Of a stretch of DNA of 64,000 nucleotides, positions 42,609-52,808 are shown one piece after another. The DNA is from Listeria ivanovii subsp. londoniensis. GTDB taxonomy: Bacteria; Bacillota; Bacilli; Lactobacillales; Listeriaceae. Below the pieces are notes generated by a model. That model did not search any database. It was not told the DNA's origin and was given only the letters and a program-made list of their open reading frames with translations. The translations under genes and the position numbers were made by a program. Within the stretch, counting starts at the first letter, position 1; every line of letters begins with the position of its first letter. Location of the stretch: assembly GCF_000763495.1 (NCBI RefSeq), contig NZ_CP009576.1, positions 2,957,001 to 3,021,000 on the forward strand, in the 5' to 3' direction.

Positions 42609-44336
42609 ATGGATCAGAAAAAATATAGCTGGCGTAGCTTTTTTCAGCTACTTATTAGCGCCAAGCCTGCTAATTGGATTATTTTCTGCGCTTTATTTGC
42701 AAGTGTTATTACCACAGTCGCCGGTTTAATTGTGCCGCTTTTTACTAAAAATTTAATTGACGGGTTCTCCATCGCGTCACTTGATGTAAAAATGGTGGTT
42801 TTAATTGTTCTTGCGTTTATTTTGCAAGCAATTACAAATGGTTTTTCGATTTTCTTGCTAAATTATATGGGACAAAAGGTAGTTGCAACTATTCGGGAAC
42901 GTCTGTGGAAAAAAATTGTGCATTTACCAGTTTCCTACTTCGATAATACCAAAACTGGTGAGATGGTAAGTCGAATGGTAAACGATACAGTGGTTGTGAA
43001 AGAACTAATTGCTGATCACTTCCCACAATTTGTTACCGGAATTATTTCCGTGGTCGGCGCGATTATTATCTTATTCTTTATGGACTGGAAAATGACGCTG
43101 ATTATCTTAGTCGCTGTGCCAATCACAGCTCTTGTTGTTGCCCCACTTGGTCAAAAAATGTTTAAAATTTCTAAAGGGCTTCAAAATGAAACGGCCAATT
43201 TCACTGGAACAATTAGCCAAACGCTATCGGAAGCAAGACTTGTAAAAGCTTCTAATGCCGAAACAATTGAGACAGAGTCAGGCCATCAAGGAATTAATCG
43301 TCTATTTGGTTTTGGTATTCGAGAAGCCAAAGTTGTCGCAGTTCTAGGCCCGCTGATTTTCTTTGTTGTTATGGGAGTTATTGTTGGTATCATTGGCTAC
43401 GGCGGTATTCGCGTTTCGGCTGGGACAATGACTACGGGAACACTAATCGCCTTCTTGCTTTATCTTTTCCAAATTATCGTCCCAGTAACCTCTTTTGCCA
43501 CTTTCTTCGCACAACTTCAAAAAGCAAAAGGTGCAACGGAACGAATTGCGGATATATTGAATGAATCAGAAGAAGATTTTGATGCTGGTAAAGAAGTCGA
43601 TGTTAGTGGAAAAACAATTCGTGCTTCCGCTATTTCATTTTCATATAATGAAGGTGAGCCCATTTTGAAGGATATTTCTTTTGATACGAAACCAGGAGAG
43701 GTAATCGCTTTTGCCGGTCCAAGCGGCGGAGGTAAGTCTACCCTTTTCGCGATTCTGGAACGTTTTTATGAGCCAAAAACAGGTGGAATATTCGTTGGAG
43801 ATACTCCTCTTTCTGAGATTTCGATTAACTCATGGCGCTCACAAATTGGGTATGTTTCACAAGAAAGCGCCATGCTCTCTGGAACGATTCGTGATAATTT
43901 ATGTTATGGCTTAGATCGTGAAATCAACGAAGACGAACTTTGGAACGTCGCAAAATTAGCTTATGCTGATGGATTTATTTCCGAACTACCTGACAAAATG
44001 ACAACAGAAGTCGGCGAACGAGGTGTGAAGCTTTCTGGAGGACAGAGACAGAGGATTGCAATTGCTCGGGCATTTTTACGCAACCCAAACATCCTAATGC
44101 TAGATGAAGCCACTGCGAGCCTAGACAGCCAATCAGAACAAATCGTCCAACAAGCCTTAGCAAATTTAATGGAAGGTCGTACTACTTTTGTAATCGCACA
44201 TCGACTTTCTACTATTGTTAATGCTGACCAAATTCTCTTTATTGAAAACGGAGAAATAACCGGTCGTGGAACACATAGCGAACTGGTTGCCACTCATCCG
44301 CTATACGCTTCATTTGCGGAACAACAATTAAAATAA
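42609..44336 (+). CDS. ABC exporter, homodimer type (multidrug or peptide)
   Basis: 575-aa half-exporter: six helices (about 20-310), then ATPase with Walker A GPSGGGKST (about 370), Q-loop VSQESA, signature LSGGQRQR, Walker B ILMLDEATASLD and H-loop IAHR. All catalytic residues are present, and no partner gene is adjacent, so a homodimer like BmrA/LmrA is likely. Start ATG at 42609 is eight bases after AAAGGG. Ligand unknown. Confidence 0.9.
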   Translation: MDQKKYSWRSFFQLLISAKPANWIIFCALFASVITTVAGLIVPLFTKNLIDGFSIASLDVKMVVLIVLAFILQAITNGFSIFLLNYMGQKVVATIRERLWKKIVHLPVSYFDNTKTGEMVSRMVNDTVVVKELIADHFPQFVTGIISVVGAIIILFFMDWKMTLIILVAVPITALVVAPLGQKMFKISKGLQNETANFTGTISQTLSEARLVKASNAETIETESGHQGINRLFGFGIREAKVVAVLGPLIFFVVMGVIVGIIGYGGIRVSAGTMTTGTLIAFLLYLFQIIVPVTSFATFFAQLQKAKGATERIADILNESEEDFDAGKEVDVSGKTIRASAISFSYNEGEPILKDISFDTKPGEVIAFAGPSGGGKSTLFAILERFYEPKTGGIFVGDTPLSEISINSWRSQIGYVSQESAMLSGTIRDNLCYGLDREINEDELWNVAKLAYADGFISELPDKMTTEVGERGVKLSGGQRQRIAIARAFLRNPNILMLDEATASLDSQSEQIVQQALANLMEGRTTFVIAHRLSTIVNADQILFIENGEITGRGTHSELVATHPLYASFAEQQLK

Positions 44337-44338
44337 CT

Positions 44339-44352
44339 ATTTCCCGGGAAAT
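44339..44352. promoter_or_regulatory. Noc-binding site (exact match)
   Basis: ATTTCCCGGGAAAT is the 14-bp palindrome bound by nucleoid occlusion protein Noc in Bacillus. It lies two bases after the ABC exporter stop codon. Listeria encodes a Noc homolog elsewhere (from memory). Confidence 0.7.
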
Positions 44353-44353
44353 A

Positions 44354-44390
44354 AAAACCGACTTGCGCAAATGCCAAGTCGGTTTTTCAT
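44354..44390. terminator. Bidirectional terminator
   Basis: AACCGACTTG pairs with CAAGTCGGTT around CGCAAATGC; T5 on the plus strand, A/T-rich on the other. Ends the ABC exporter and the serS-TfoX transcript. Confidence 0.88.
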
Positions 44391-44391
44391 T

Positions 44392-44643
44392 TTATAAGGT
44401 TTGGTAAAATTTCTTTAACTCGCTTTTCTTTATTTCATCTAAATCATGCCACCTGATACCTTCAATGGCTCCTTCAAGTGCACATAATTTACTCAAACAA
44501 GCGGTATAATCATTTTCCCAAATTCGTAAAAAGGCTGCTTTGCTACCAACATTCCTCAGCTCTGTAGGGGTTCTTGTGCCCGTCTTAATTAGTTCTTGCT
44601 CAAGTACTTTGCCAATGTTTGGAAGTTCGCTCAGTTCGAGCAT
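44392..44643 (-). CDS. TfoX C-terminal-domain protein
   Basis: 83 aa. LSELPNIGKVLEQELIKTGTRTPTELRNVGSKAAFLRIW (about 3-42) is a helix-hairpin-helix start followed by the TfoX_C pattern ACLSKLCALEGAIEGIRWHDLD. It lacks the N-terminal domain of full TfoX. In Firmicutes such single-domain proteins are common and uncharacterised. It follows serS by 18 bases and may share its T-box controlled transcript. Confidence 0.85.
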   Translation of the reverse strand: MLELSELPNIGKVLEQELIKTGTRTPTELRNVGSKAAFLRIWENDYTACLSKLCALEGAIEGIRWHDLDEIKKSELKKFYQTL

Positions 44644-44660
44644 TTTTAGTCCTTCTTTCC

Positions 44661-45947
44661 TTATTTTGTTGGGGCTGCTATTCTTTCAATACCACCCATA
44701 TAGCCTTGAAGTGCTTTTGGAATACGAACTGAACCATCCGCATCTTGATAATTTTCTAGAATTGCAGCAACTGTACGACCAAGCGCTAAGCCAGAACCAT
44801 TTAGTGTGTGTACATATTCTGGCTTGCTTCCTGGTTCACGTCGGAAACGTATGTTAGCACGTCTTGCCTGGAAGCTTTCAAAGTTACTACACGACGAAAT
44901 TTCGCGATACGAATTGTAGCTTGGGATCCATACTTCTAAGTCATATTTTTTGGCAGCAGTAAAACCTAGGTCTGCTGTACACATACTAAGAACACGATAT
45001 GGTAATTCTAGTCGGCGCAATACTTCTTCAGCATTTTCCGTTAATTTTTCTAGCGCCGCGTAAGAATCTTCTGGTTTTACAAATTGAACTAGCTCAACTT
45101 TATTAAATTGATGTTGGCGAATTAAACCACGAGTATCACGACCAGCAGAACCAGCTTCAGAACGGAAACATGCGCTAAAGGCAGTATATTTTCTTGGTAA
45201 ATCTTCTGCTTTTAAAATATCTTCACGGTGGTAGTTTGTTACGGGAACTTCTGCTGTTGGAATTAAGAAATAATCTTCTGCTTCAATAAGAAAAGCATCT
45301 TCTTCAAATTTCGGCAATTGACCGGTACCAGTCATGCTTGCGCGGTTAACCATGTATGGCGGTAACATTTCTTCGTAGCCGTGTTCATTAGAATGCAAGT
45401 CCATCATAAAGTTAATTAGCGCACGTTCTAATCTCGCACCCAATTTTTTATAAAAGACAAAACGGCTTCCAGTTACTTTAGCAGCATTTTCAAAGTCAAG
45501 AATATCTAAATCTGTTCCAATGTCCCAGTGAGCTTTCGGTTCAAAATCAAATTCCCGCACTTCGCCCCATTTGCGAATTTCAATGTTATCATCTTCTGAT
45601 TCACCAATAGGCGTAGATTCATGGGGAATATTCGGAATCGACATTAAAATCGTATCTAGCTTATCATCTATTTCTTTTAGTTCAATATCAAGGGTCTTAA
45701 TTCGATCCCCAACAACACGCATTTCTTCAATTTTTGCTTCTGCATCCTGTTTTTCCCGTTTTAGTTTGGCAATCTCTTGGGAAACTTCATTCCGCTGATT
45801 TTTAAGTGCTTCCGTTTCAACAATTAAAGTTCGACGACGTTTATCTAACTCGCCAAATTTTTCGAATTCACCAAGGTCTTCTCCGCGATTTTGTAGTTTT
45901 TGTTTTACTTCATCAAAATTATTACGTAACAATTTAACATCTAACAT
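44661..45947 (-). CDS. serS: Seryl-tRNA synthetase
   Basis: 428 aa class II synthetase that charges tRNA-Ser. N-terminal antiparallel coiled-coil arm (about 30-105, [21 protein letters not shown]), then motif 1 and motif 2 ([22 protein letters not shown], about 270-290) and motif 3 ([16 protein letters not shown], about 380). Start ATG at 45947 follows AGGAGGAG; the upstream open frame is only leader RNA. Expression is set by a T-box riboswitch. Confidence 0.97.
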   Translation of the reverse strand: MLDVKLLRNNFDEVKQKLQNRGEDLGEFEKFGELDKRRRTLIVETEALKNQRNEVSQEIAKLKREKQDAEAKIEEMRVVGDRIKTLDIELKEIDDKLDTILMSIPNIPHESTPIGESEDDNIEIRKWGEVREFDFEPKAHWDIGTDLDILDFENAAKVTGSRFVFYKKLGARLERALINFMMDLHSNEHGYEEMLPPYMVNRASMTGTGQLPKFEEDAFLIEAEDYFLIPTAEVPVTNYHREDILKAEDLPRKYTAFSACFRSEAGSAGRDTRGLIRQHQFNKVELVQFVKPEDSYAALEKLTENAEEVLRRLELPYRVLSMCTADLGFTAAKKYDLEVWIPSYNSYREISSCSNFESFQARRANIRFRREPGSKPEYVHTLNGSGLALGRTVAAILENYQDADGSVRIPKALQGYMGGIERIAAPTK

Positions 45948-45975
45948 GCTAACTCCTCCTTTATTTTTTTCCATA

Positions 45976-46238
45976 TAAAAACTCCCGTACTTTCCCGAAT
46001 TAACAGGAAAGGGACGAGAGTTAACCGCGTTGCCACCCTTATTGGGACTTATAAAAATCCCCAGCTTCATTTAGGTTTAACGGACCATTCCGGAATGACT
46101 TACTCGCAAAAATTGCTTTCCACCACTCACTCCAAGATGGATTCATAAGGAAATTACGCCAGGTTCGCACCAACCACCTGCTCTCTTTAGAAACTTGACC
46201 TTATTACTACTTCTTGTCTTCGCTTTTCGTATGAATTT
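45976..46238 (-). promoter_or_regulatory. Serine T-box riboswitch in the serS leader
   Basis: Contains the T-box AAGGGTGGCAACGCGG (minus strand, 46040-46025) and, after it, the terminator stem CTCCCGT...ACGAGAG with T5 (45976-46020). The Stem I hallmarks AGAGAGC and GGTGCGAACC appear upstream near 46170-46200. UCC triplets in the specifier region fit Ser but I could not fold the loop. Uncharged tRNA-Ser would favour the antiterminator. Confidence 0.93.
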
Positions 46239-46244
46239 AAAGTT

Positions 46245-46273
46245 ATTCTATCGCATATCTATCTAAATTACAA
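46245..46273 (-). promoter_or_regulatory. serS promoter
   Basis: Minus strand TTGTAA (46273-46268), 17 bp, TAGAAT (46250-46245); start site near 46238, at the 5' end of the T-box. Confidence 0.72.
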
Positions 46274-46281
46274 GCAATTAT

Positions 46282-46701
46282 TTAACCAATTAAATCAAGT
46301 GTATCAGATCCGTCGCCATTTGCATTCAATAATCTAATTTGCTCAGGAACAATTTTTATCACTACAAAAGAAGGCGACTCTTCATTTTGAAACCATTCTT
46401 TCGAGATGTTTTCCCAAATAAGTTCTTTGATTGATTCATCTTCTTCCAGCGAAGCAAGCCCGTTTACTTCTAAAAATGGCGAACCTTTCCCGTCATAACC
46501 AATTAGCACACAAACATGTGGATTTTTGCGAACTTCTTCAGTTTTGGGCTGCTGTTTTCCAGAAGGTGTATAGAGTGTTAAACCTTCATGAAGGAATGTC
46601 ATATATCTAGCATGCGGAAAATCTCCTTGTACAGAAGCGAGTACCCCTACTTGATGTTCGTCCAAAATTGCAAGTATCTTATTTTCTAGTTCATTTTCCA
46701 T
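46282..46701 (-). CDS. Pyridoxamine 5'-phosphate oxidase-like flavin-binding protein (general stress protein 26 type)
   Basis: 139 aa. Split-barrel FMN-binding fold: VGVLASVQGDFPHARYMTFLHEGLTLY (about 17-43), PKTEEVRKNPHVCVLIGYDG, then a C-terminal KIVPEQIRLLN. Resembles B. subtilis YdaG (GSP26). From memory the Listeria homolog is under sigma-B; a GTTT...GGAA motif is present upstream but is not a good sigma-B promoter. Divergent from pabA. Confidence 0.85.
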   Translation of the reverse strand: MENELENKILAILDEHQVGVLASVQGDFPHARYMTFLHEGLTLYTPSGKQQPKTEEVRKNPHVCVLIGYDGKGSPFLEVNGLASLEEDESIKELIWENISKEWFQNEESPSFVVIKIVPEQIRLLNANGDGSDTLDLIG

Positions 46702-46768
46702 CTAAAACACCTTCCTTTACTTGTTTATTGTACCTTTCCACTTGTTTTATCGCATTAAACATTTGAAC

Positions 46769-46797
46769 TTGTTATCTAAGTGACTATTTGCTATAAA
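46769..46797 (+). promoter_or_regulatory. pabA-pabBC promoter
   Basis: TTGTTA (46769-46774), 17 bp, TATAAA (46792-46797). Confidence 0.65.
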
Positions 46798-46830
46798 GAA
46801 GTATAACCATTTAAAATTGGGGGGATTCGA

Positions 46831-47403
46831 ATGATTTTACTAATTGATCATAATGATTCATTTACCTATAATTTATACCAATATTTTTCAGAGCTTGGGG
46901 AAGATATCCGCGTTGTCTCCGCAGCGAATTTGACACTTGATAAATTTTCAGCACTTAACCCAGAAATGGTCGTACTTTCTCCTGGACCTGGTTCGCCGGA
47001 AGAATTCCCTACCAGTTTGGAAATTCTCGATAAAACTAGTTTACCTATTTTAGGTATTTGCTTAGGACATCAAATGATTGCAACTGTTTTTGGAGCTAAA
47101 GTTGTTCGGGCTAATGTTCCAGTTCACGGAAAGACGAGCTTCATCACGCACGATCAAGCAGGGTTATTTACAGGACTTGCGACCCCATTTCTAGTAACTC
47201 GCTACCATTCGCTAATTGTGCAAAATAATTCCCTTTCAGCCGAATTAGAAATAACAGCTATAACAGATGACGGCATTATCATGGGATTAAAGCATGCCAC
47301 AAAACCAATTTATAGTGTGCAGTTCCATCCAGAAGCCATTCTTTCTGAATGCGGACACGAACTACTTCAAAATTTTGTACGGATAGGGAGAAATGAAAAA
47401 TGA
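46831..47403 (+). CDS. pabA: Aminodeoxychorismate synthase glutaminase subunit
   Basis: 190 aa class I glutamine amidotransferase: LLIDHNDSFTYNLYQYF, SPGPGSPEE, GICLGHQMIA with catalytic Cys (about 77) and QFHPEAI with His (about 168). It hands ammonia to PabB for folate synthesis. In Bacillus the same protein may serve anthranilate synthase (TrpG). Here it sits in a folate pair with pabBC. GGGGGG-type RBS. Overlaps pabBC by four bases. Confidence 0.92.
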   Translation: MILLIDHNDSFTYNLYQYFSELGEDIRVVSAANLTLDKFSALNPEMVVLSPGPGSPEEFPTSLEILDKTSLPILGICLGHQMIATVFGAKVVRANVPVHGKTSFITHDQAGLFTGLATPFLVTRYHSLIVQNNSLSAELEITAITDDGIIMGLKHATKPIYSVQFHPEAILSECGHELLQNFVRIGRNEK

Positions 47404-49106
47404 GTTTGTTACGATTTGATTTTGAAGGTGAAGTTAAAATATTTGAAAATCCTCTGCAAGAACTTGTTGCTAATGATTTGAGTGAGGTTTTATCTGTTAT
47501 GCGTGCAGCAGAAGAAGCGCAAAAATCGGGAAAATATGTTGCTGGTTTTGTTAGCTATGAGGCTGCTCCTGCTTTTAAACAAAGTTTGGTGACGAAAACT
47601 TCTGATGAAACTCTACCGCTTGTTTGGTTTGGCGTATATGATCATTTCACAGATGCCATTTTTGAAACGGAGCAAGCTACAGCTATCTCTTTTAAAATGG
47701 ATACAGATTATTCTAAGTATGCCAAGAAAATCGCAGCAATCAAGTCTGAAATAGCTGCTGGGAACACCTATCAACTTAACTACACCGTGCGACTCAAGGG
47801 CGATTTACCTGATTACTTTTCTGCTAAAGCGACTTATCAGACTTTACAACAAGCTGGAAAAGCAAATTACACGGCATTTCTTTCTACTGATAACTTTCAA
47901 ATCATTTCTACGTCACCTGAATTATTTTTTAAACAACAAGGGACTTTGCTGACGACCAGACCGATGAAAGGCACTGTTCGACGCGGAAAAACGGATGACG
48001 CAGATCGAGCTGCACATGATTGGCTAATGAACGACCCAAAAAACCGCGCAGAAAATGTCATGATTGTGGATTTATTACGCAATGATTTAGGAATGATTGC
48101 TCGACCAGGAAGTGTCAAGGTGCCCAAACTAATGACTTTAGAACCTTACCCAACTGTTTGGCAAATGACTTCAACTGTTACTGCCGAGACCCTTCCAGAC
48201 ACAAGTTTAACGGCCATTTTCAAAGCCCTGTTCCCTTGTGGTTCAATAACGGGCGCACCGAAAGCAAAAACAATGGAAATCATTTCTGCTTTAGAAGACT
48301 CTCCTCGTGGTGTTTATTGTGGAGCAATCGGATATTTAGAGCCTAATGGAAATGCAATTTTTAACGTTCCCATTCGAACCATTTCCATCACGAATAAGAA
48401 AGCGACATATGGTGTAGGTGGCGGTATTGTTTGGGATTCTGATACCGAAAGTGAGTTTTCAGAAATCCATGCTAAATCAGCTATTTTGAAAAACCAAGCT
48501 ACTTTCTCCTTAATTGAATGTTTACGGTTAGAAAATGGGCAACTAGCTCGACTAGCGTCTCATTTAGAACGCCTTGAAAAAAGCGCACATCATTTTGGAT
48601 TTCCCATTAATAGGAAAGAAATGGAACAACAATGGCGCAAAATTGCGGAAAATCAACCAACTGGTACACATAAATTCCGCGTTCTATTACATTCTGATGG
48701 ATCAACCAAGTTTGAGCTCACTGAAATCAGCGCGAAAAGCTCGCCAATTACTGCTTCTTTAGCGAGCAAACCAGTATTGGCAAATGACCCATTTCTTTAT
48801 CATAAAACGACGAATCGGACTATTTATAATAACTTAAAAAACACCCATACCGATGAAACGCTCTTATGGAACGAAAACGGAGAGCTAACAGAGTTCATTA
48901 ACGGGAATATAGTTCTAGGTATAAAGAATCATCTTTTAACTCCACCATTATCTTCTGGTCTACTTCCAGGGACAATGAGGGCTAGTTTATTAGCAGAAAA
49001 GAAGATTTTCGAACAAACACTAACAAAAAGAGACCTTTTGGAAGCTGACTTTGTGTGGTTAATTAATAGTGTAAGAGGTTTTGTAGCAGTGGAAATCAAG
49101 CGTTAA
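47400..49106 (+). CDS. pabB: Fused aminodeoxychorismate synthase component I and aminodeoxychorismate lyase
   Basis: 568 aa fusion. Residues 1-360 are a chorismate-binding domain (KIAAIKSEIAAGNTYQLNYT, STSPELFF, TRPMKGTVRRG, GSITGAPKAKTMEII, GGGIVWDS). Residues 370-568 are a PLP fold-type IV domain of PabC type (LENGQLARLASHLERLEKSAHHFGF; HKTTNRTIYN with the PLP Lys; ELTEFINGNIV). Together with PabA it makes 4-aminobenzoate from chorismate in one protein pair. Fusions of this kind are known in Listeria and other bacteria. A weak hairpin with T5 (49106-49126) follows. Confidence 0.92.
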   Translation: MSLLRFDFEGEVKIFENPLQELVANDLSEVLSVMRAAEEAQKSGKYVAGFVSYEAAPAFKQSLVTKTSDETLPLVWFGVYDHFTDAIFETEQATAISFKMDTDYSKYAKKIAAIKSEIAAGNTYQLNYTVRLKGDLPDYFSAKATYQTLQQAGKANYTAFLSTDNFQIISTSPELFFKQQGTLLTTRPMKGTVRRGKTDDADRAAHDWLMNDPKNRAENVMIVDLLRNDLGMIARPGSVKVPKLMTLEPYPTVWQMTSTVTAETLPDTSLTAIFKALFPCGSITGAPKAKTMEIISALEDSPRGVYCGAIGYLEPNGNAIFNVPIRTISITNKKATYGVGGGIVWDSDTESEFSEIHAKSAILKNQATFSLIECLRLENGQLARLASHLERLEKSAHHFGFPINRKEMEQQWRKIAENQPTGTHKFRVLLHSDGSTKFELTEISAKSSPITASLASKPVLANDPFLYHKTTNRTIYNNLKNTHTDETLLWNENGELTEFINGNIVLGIKNHLLTPPLSSGLLPGTMRASLLAEKKIFEQTLTKRDLLEADFVWLINSVRGFVAVEIKR

Positions 49107-49266
49107 TTTTTAGCGTTTTTCACAATCTAAAATAAATACCAGTGCTGATTTTGCCACATTTTCGCCATATTTACAATTAGGAAAAATTTCTCTTGCAAAT
49201 TTTCACAATCTATATTAGAATATACGTTCGCACTTCTATATTTCCGTTTTCCAAGGGAGGAAAATC

Positions 49267-50988
49267 ATGAAAGTATTGTTTCATCATCTTAAAAATTACA
49301 AACTACAAGCAACACTATCGACACTGTTTGTAGTCGTCATGGTTATCTCACAACTATGGCAACCAAAATTACTCCAACAAGTTCTAGATGCCATTATGAA
49401 AGATGATATGGACAAAATCTCGTCCATTGGCGTACTGCTAATCGGTATCGCTGCTGTTGGCCTTGTCGCAGGGGTTCTAAATACGATTCTTTCTGCCAAA
49501 GTCGCTCAAGGCGTTGGTGCAGATATTCGTGAATCTAGTTTTCGCAAAATCCAAACATTTTCATTTAGTAATATTGAAAAACTTTCGACCGGTAACCTTG
49601 TTGTAAGACAAACAAATGATATTACTCAGGTCCAAAACTTAGTGATGCTTTCACTACAATCGCTAACGAGAATTCCGATTATGTTCATTGGAGCTTTTAT
49701 CTTAGCGATGTTTACTTTACCTGAATTATGGTGGGTAATTATTGTTCTTGTTGTTCTCGTTGTTCTGATTGTCGTGTTCACTTTCGGTTCGATGGGTAAA
49801 CATTTTGCGATTATTCAAAGCTTGATTGATCGTGTAAATGCCATCGCGAAAGAAAACCTTGCTGGAATGCGCGTTGTTAAATCTTTCGTCCAAGAAGACA
49901 ACGAAATTGGTCGCTTCACTACTGTCAGTGACAAATTAACTCGTCATACAATTATCGTTGGAACACTTTTCTCCGTGATGATTCCTGCATTTATGCTCGT
50001 TTCTAACTTAGCAATTGTTGTTTCTATCTACTTTGTTGGCGATATGGCAGCGGATAATCCTGAAGTTATCGGGGCAATTGCCTCCTTTATGAACTATCTT
50101 ATGCAAATTATGATGGCAATTATTATCGGCGGGATGCTGATGATGATGGCTTCACGTGCACTTATTTCATTGAAACGTATTACCGAAGTACTTGAAACAG
50201 AGCCAGATATTACGTACAACGAAAATGCACCTGAACAAGACCTAGATGGTACAGTAGAATTTCGCCATGTTAGTTTTAAATACGACGGCGATGATACACC
50301 CGCGCTGCAAGATATCTCCTTTAAGGCAGGTGTTGGGGAAATGGTAGGAATCGTTGGTGCCACTGGTTCTGGTAAGTCAACCCTTGCCCAGCTAATCCCT
50401 CGCCTTTATGACCCAACAGAAGGTGAAGTTATTATTGGTGGAACTAACTTAAAAGATATTAACAAAAAAACGCTTCGAAATACCGTTTCTTTCGTTCTTC
50501 AACGTGCGATTCTTTTCTCTGGAACGATTGCAGATAATTTACGTCATGGTAAAAAAGATGCAACACCCGAAGAAATGGAAAAAGCGAGTAAAATCGCCCA
50601 AGCTAAAGAGTTCATTGACAAACAAGCGAAACTCTATGACGCTCCTGTTTCTGAACGTGGGAATAACTTCTCTGGTGGGCAGAAACAACGCTTATCGATC
50701 ACTCGTGGCGTTATCGGTTCTCCTAAAGTATTAATTCTCGATGACAGTACTAGTGCGCTTGATGCGAAGTCTGAGAAATTAGTAAAAGAAGCACTTAATA
50801 AAGAACTCGACCACACCACTACCTTTATCATTGCCCAAAAAATTTCCTCAGTGATTCAAGCAGATAAAATTCTTGTTCTTGATCAAGGAAAACTAGTTGG
50901 CGTCGGTTCTCACAAAGAACTTATTAAAGAAAATGCGGTTTACCGTGAAATCTATGACACTCAAAAAGGCAAGGAGGTAACTGCATAA
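49267..50988 (+). CDS. Heterodimeric ABC exporter subunit with degenerate catalytic site
   Basis: 573 aa: six helices, then ATPase with Walker [10 protein letters not shown] (about 365), signature NFSGGQKQR, Walker [12 protein letters not shown], where the catalytic Glu is Asp, and IIAQKISS, where the H-loop His is Gln. These changes mark the non-catalytic site of heterodimeric exporters (BmrC/LmrC-like). Its normal signature would complete the active site of the partner. Start ATG at 49267 after GGGAGG. Overlaps the next gene by one base. Confidence 0.92.
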   Translation: MKVLFHHLKNYKLQATLSTLFVVVMVISQLWQPKLLQQVLDAIMKDDMDKISSIGVLLIGIAAVGLVAGVLNTILSAKVAQGVGADIRESSFRKIQTFSFSNIEKLSTGNLVVRQTNDITQVQNLVMLSLQSLTRIPIMFIGAFILAMFTLPELWWVIIVLVVLVVLIVVFTFGSMGKHFAIIQSLIDRVNAIAKENLAGMRVVKSFVQEDNEIGRFTTVSDKLTRHTIIVGTLFSVMIPAFMLVSNLAIVVSIYFVGDMAADNPEVIGAIASFMNYLMQIMMAIIIGGMLMMMASRALISLKRITEVLETEPDITYNENAPEQDLDGTVEFRHVSFKYDGDDTPALQDISFKAGVGEMVGIVGATGSGKSTLAQLIPRLYDPTEGEVIIGGTNLKDINKKTLRNTVSFVLQRAILFSGTIADNLRHGKKDATPEEMEKASKIAQAKEFIDKQAKLYDAPVSERGNNFSGGQKQRLSITRGVIGSPKVLILDDSTSALDAKSEKLVKEALNKELDHTTTFIIAQKISSVIQADKILVLDQGKLVGVGSHKELIKENAVYREIYDTQKGKEVTA

Positions 50989-52760
50989 TGAAAGAGTTTA
51001 AACAAATTAGCCGCTTTTTCTGGCACTATCTCAAAGGTTATAAACCACAACTTGCTGTCATTTTAGTTGCTGTCATTTTTGCAACATACCTGCAAGTAAA
51101 AGCACCACAATATATCGGTAATGCTGTTCAAGAGCTAGGCGATTACGTCGTTCGGTTAATGCAAACTGGCGTGGACGATAAGAGCGACTTCATCCATATT
51201 ATTTGGATGCTCGTTCTCTGCTACGTACTGCTCGCCGCTGCCACTTTTATCCAAAGTATTATTATGACCGGAGTAGCTGGCAAATCGACGAACAGAATGC
51301 GTATAGGGCTTTTCCGCAAGATGGAAAAACTATCGATTCGTTTCTTTGATAGCCGCAATGATGGCGAAATGCTTAGTCGTTTCACTAGTGACTTGGATAA
51401 CATTTCCAACACACTAAATCAGGCGCTTATTCAAGTTCTTTCTAATATCGCACTAATGGTTGGTGTTATCATCATGATGTTCCAACAAAATGTAGAACTT
51501 GCTTTTGTTACACTAATTTCAGCACCGTTTGCAGTAGCTATTGCAACGATTATTATCCGAAAAGCCCGTAAGTATGTCGATGTGCAACAAGATGAACTAG
51601 GCGTATTAAACGGCTATATCGATGAAAAAATTTCTGGTCAAAAAATTATTATCACTAATGGCTTGGAAGAAGAAACGATTGAAGGCTTTGTCAAACAAAA
51701 TAATGTCGTAAAAGAGGCGACTTACAAAGGCCAAGTTTACTCTGGTTTACTTTTCCCAATGATGCAAGGTATTTCACTACTTAATACAGCAATTGTTATC
51801 TTCTTTGGAGGATGGTTAGCTTTAAATGGTGACTTAGAACGTACTGCTGCTCTTGGTTTGATTGTCATGTTTGTCCAGTATTCACAACAGTTCTATATGC
51901 CACTAACGCAAATCTCGTCCCAGTATAGTTTACTGCAACTTGCAATCACTGGTGCGCGCCGTGTTAGCGAAGTATTTGCCGAGGAAGAAGAAGTCGAACG
52001 TGCAAATCTGCAAACCATTGATGGTATTAACAAAGGCGTTAAGCTAGATCATGTCGATTTTGCTTACGACCCTGAAAAGCCAGTTTTAAAAGATGTTTCG
52101 ATTGATGTAAGTAAAGGGAAAATGGTTGCACTTGTTGGCCCAACTGGTTCTGGTAAGACTACTGTTATGAACTTGCTGAATCGGTTCTATAACGTTGATG
52201 GCGGTTCAATTTTGTTTGATGACATTGATATTCGTGACATTAGGCTAGATTCACTACGGAAGCAAGTTGGCATCGTGCTGCAAGACTCGGTACTCTTCAC
52301 TGGTACGATTCGTGATAATATTATTTTCGGTAAGCCAGAAGCAACAGACGAAGAAGTTCTTGATGCAGCAAAACAAGCTAACATCCATGACTTCATCATG
52401 AGTCTAGAAAATGGCTACGATACGGAGATTAGCGATGAAAACAATATTTTCAGTGTCGGTCAAAAGCAGTTAATGAGTATTGCTAGAACTATCATTACTA
52501 ACCCTTCTCTACTAATTCTAGATGAAGCAACGAGTAATGTAGACACCGTAACAGAAAGCAGAATCCAAAAAGCAATGGATAATGTAATCTCTGGTAGAAC
52601 AAGTTTCGTTATTGCCCACCGTTTAAAAACAATCCTCGATGCTGACCATATTGTGGTGCTACACCAAGGAGAAGTTATTGAGCAAGGTAATCACGATGAA
52701 TTGATGAAAGCAAAAGGATTTTATTCGGAGCTTTATCATAATCAGTTTGTGATTGAATAG
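50988..52760 (+). CDS. Heterodimeric ABC exporter subunit, catalytic partner
   Basis: 590 aa: six helices, Walker [10 protein letters not shown] (about 388), Walker [13 protein letters not shown] and H-loop IAHR intact, but the signature reads [10 protein letters not shown] instead of LSGGQ. This fits a pair with one degenerate site made of the partner's Walker motifs and this signature, and one complete site. Likely exports drugs or peptides like LmrCD/BmrCD. GGAGG in the end of the previous gene serves as RBS. Confidence 0.93.
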   Translation: MKEFKQISRFFWHYLKGYKPQLAVILVAVIFATYLQVKAPQYIGNAVQELGDYVVRLMQTGVDDKSDFIHIIWMLVLCYVLLAAATFIQSIIMTGVAGKSTNRMRIGLFRKMEKLSIRFFDSRNDGEMLSRFTSDLDNISNTLNQALIQVLSNIALMVGVIIMMFQQNVELAFVTLISAPFAVAIATIIIRKARKYVDVQQDELGVLNGYIDEKISGQKIIITNGLEEETIEGFVKQNNVVKEATYKGQVYSGLLFPMMQGISLLNTAIVIFFGGWLALNGDLERTAALGLIVMFVQYSQQFYMPLTQISSQYSLLQLAITGARRVSEVFAEEEEVERANLQTIDGINKGVKLDHVDFAYDPEKPVLKDVSIDVSKGKMVALVGPTGSGKTTVMNLLNRFYNVDGGSILFDDIDIRDIRLDSLRKQVGIVLQDSVLFTGTIRDNIIFGKPEATDEEVLDAAKQANIHDFIMSLENGYDTEISDENNIFSVGQKQLMSIARTIITNPSLLILDEATSNVDTVTESRIQKAMDNVISGRTSFVIAHRLKTILDADHIVVLHQGEVIEQGNHDELMKAKGFYSELYHNQFVIE

Positions 52761-52761
52761 A

Positions 52762-52808
52762 AATTAAAAAGTCGATTTCCCGGATTTGGGAAATCGACTT
52801 TTTTAATT
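52762..52808. terminator. Bidirectional terminator between ABC exporter and dacA
   Basis: AAAAAGTCGATTTCCC pairs with GGGAAATCGACTTTTT around GGATTT. Very strong stem, T-runs on both sides, includes the dacA stop codon. Confidence 0.93.

Noticed and set aside
46702-46770. Sigma-B promoter before the GSP26-like gene
   Set aside because: GTTT is present but no GGGWAW at the right distance; expected from family knowledge but not supported by the bases.
52770-52795. Noc-type site near CCCGGATTTGGG
   Set aside because: The halves TTTCCC and GGGAAA are separated by extra bases and form the terminator stem.
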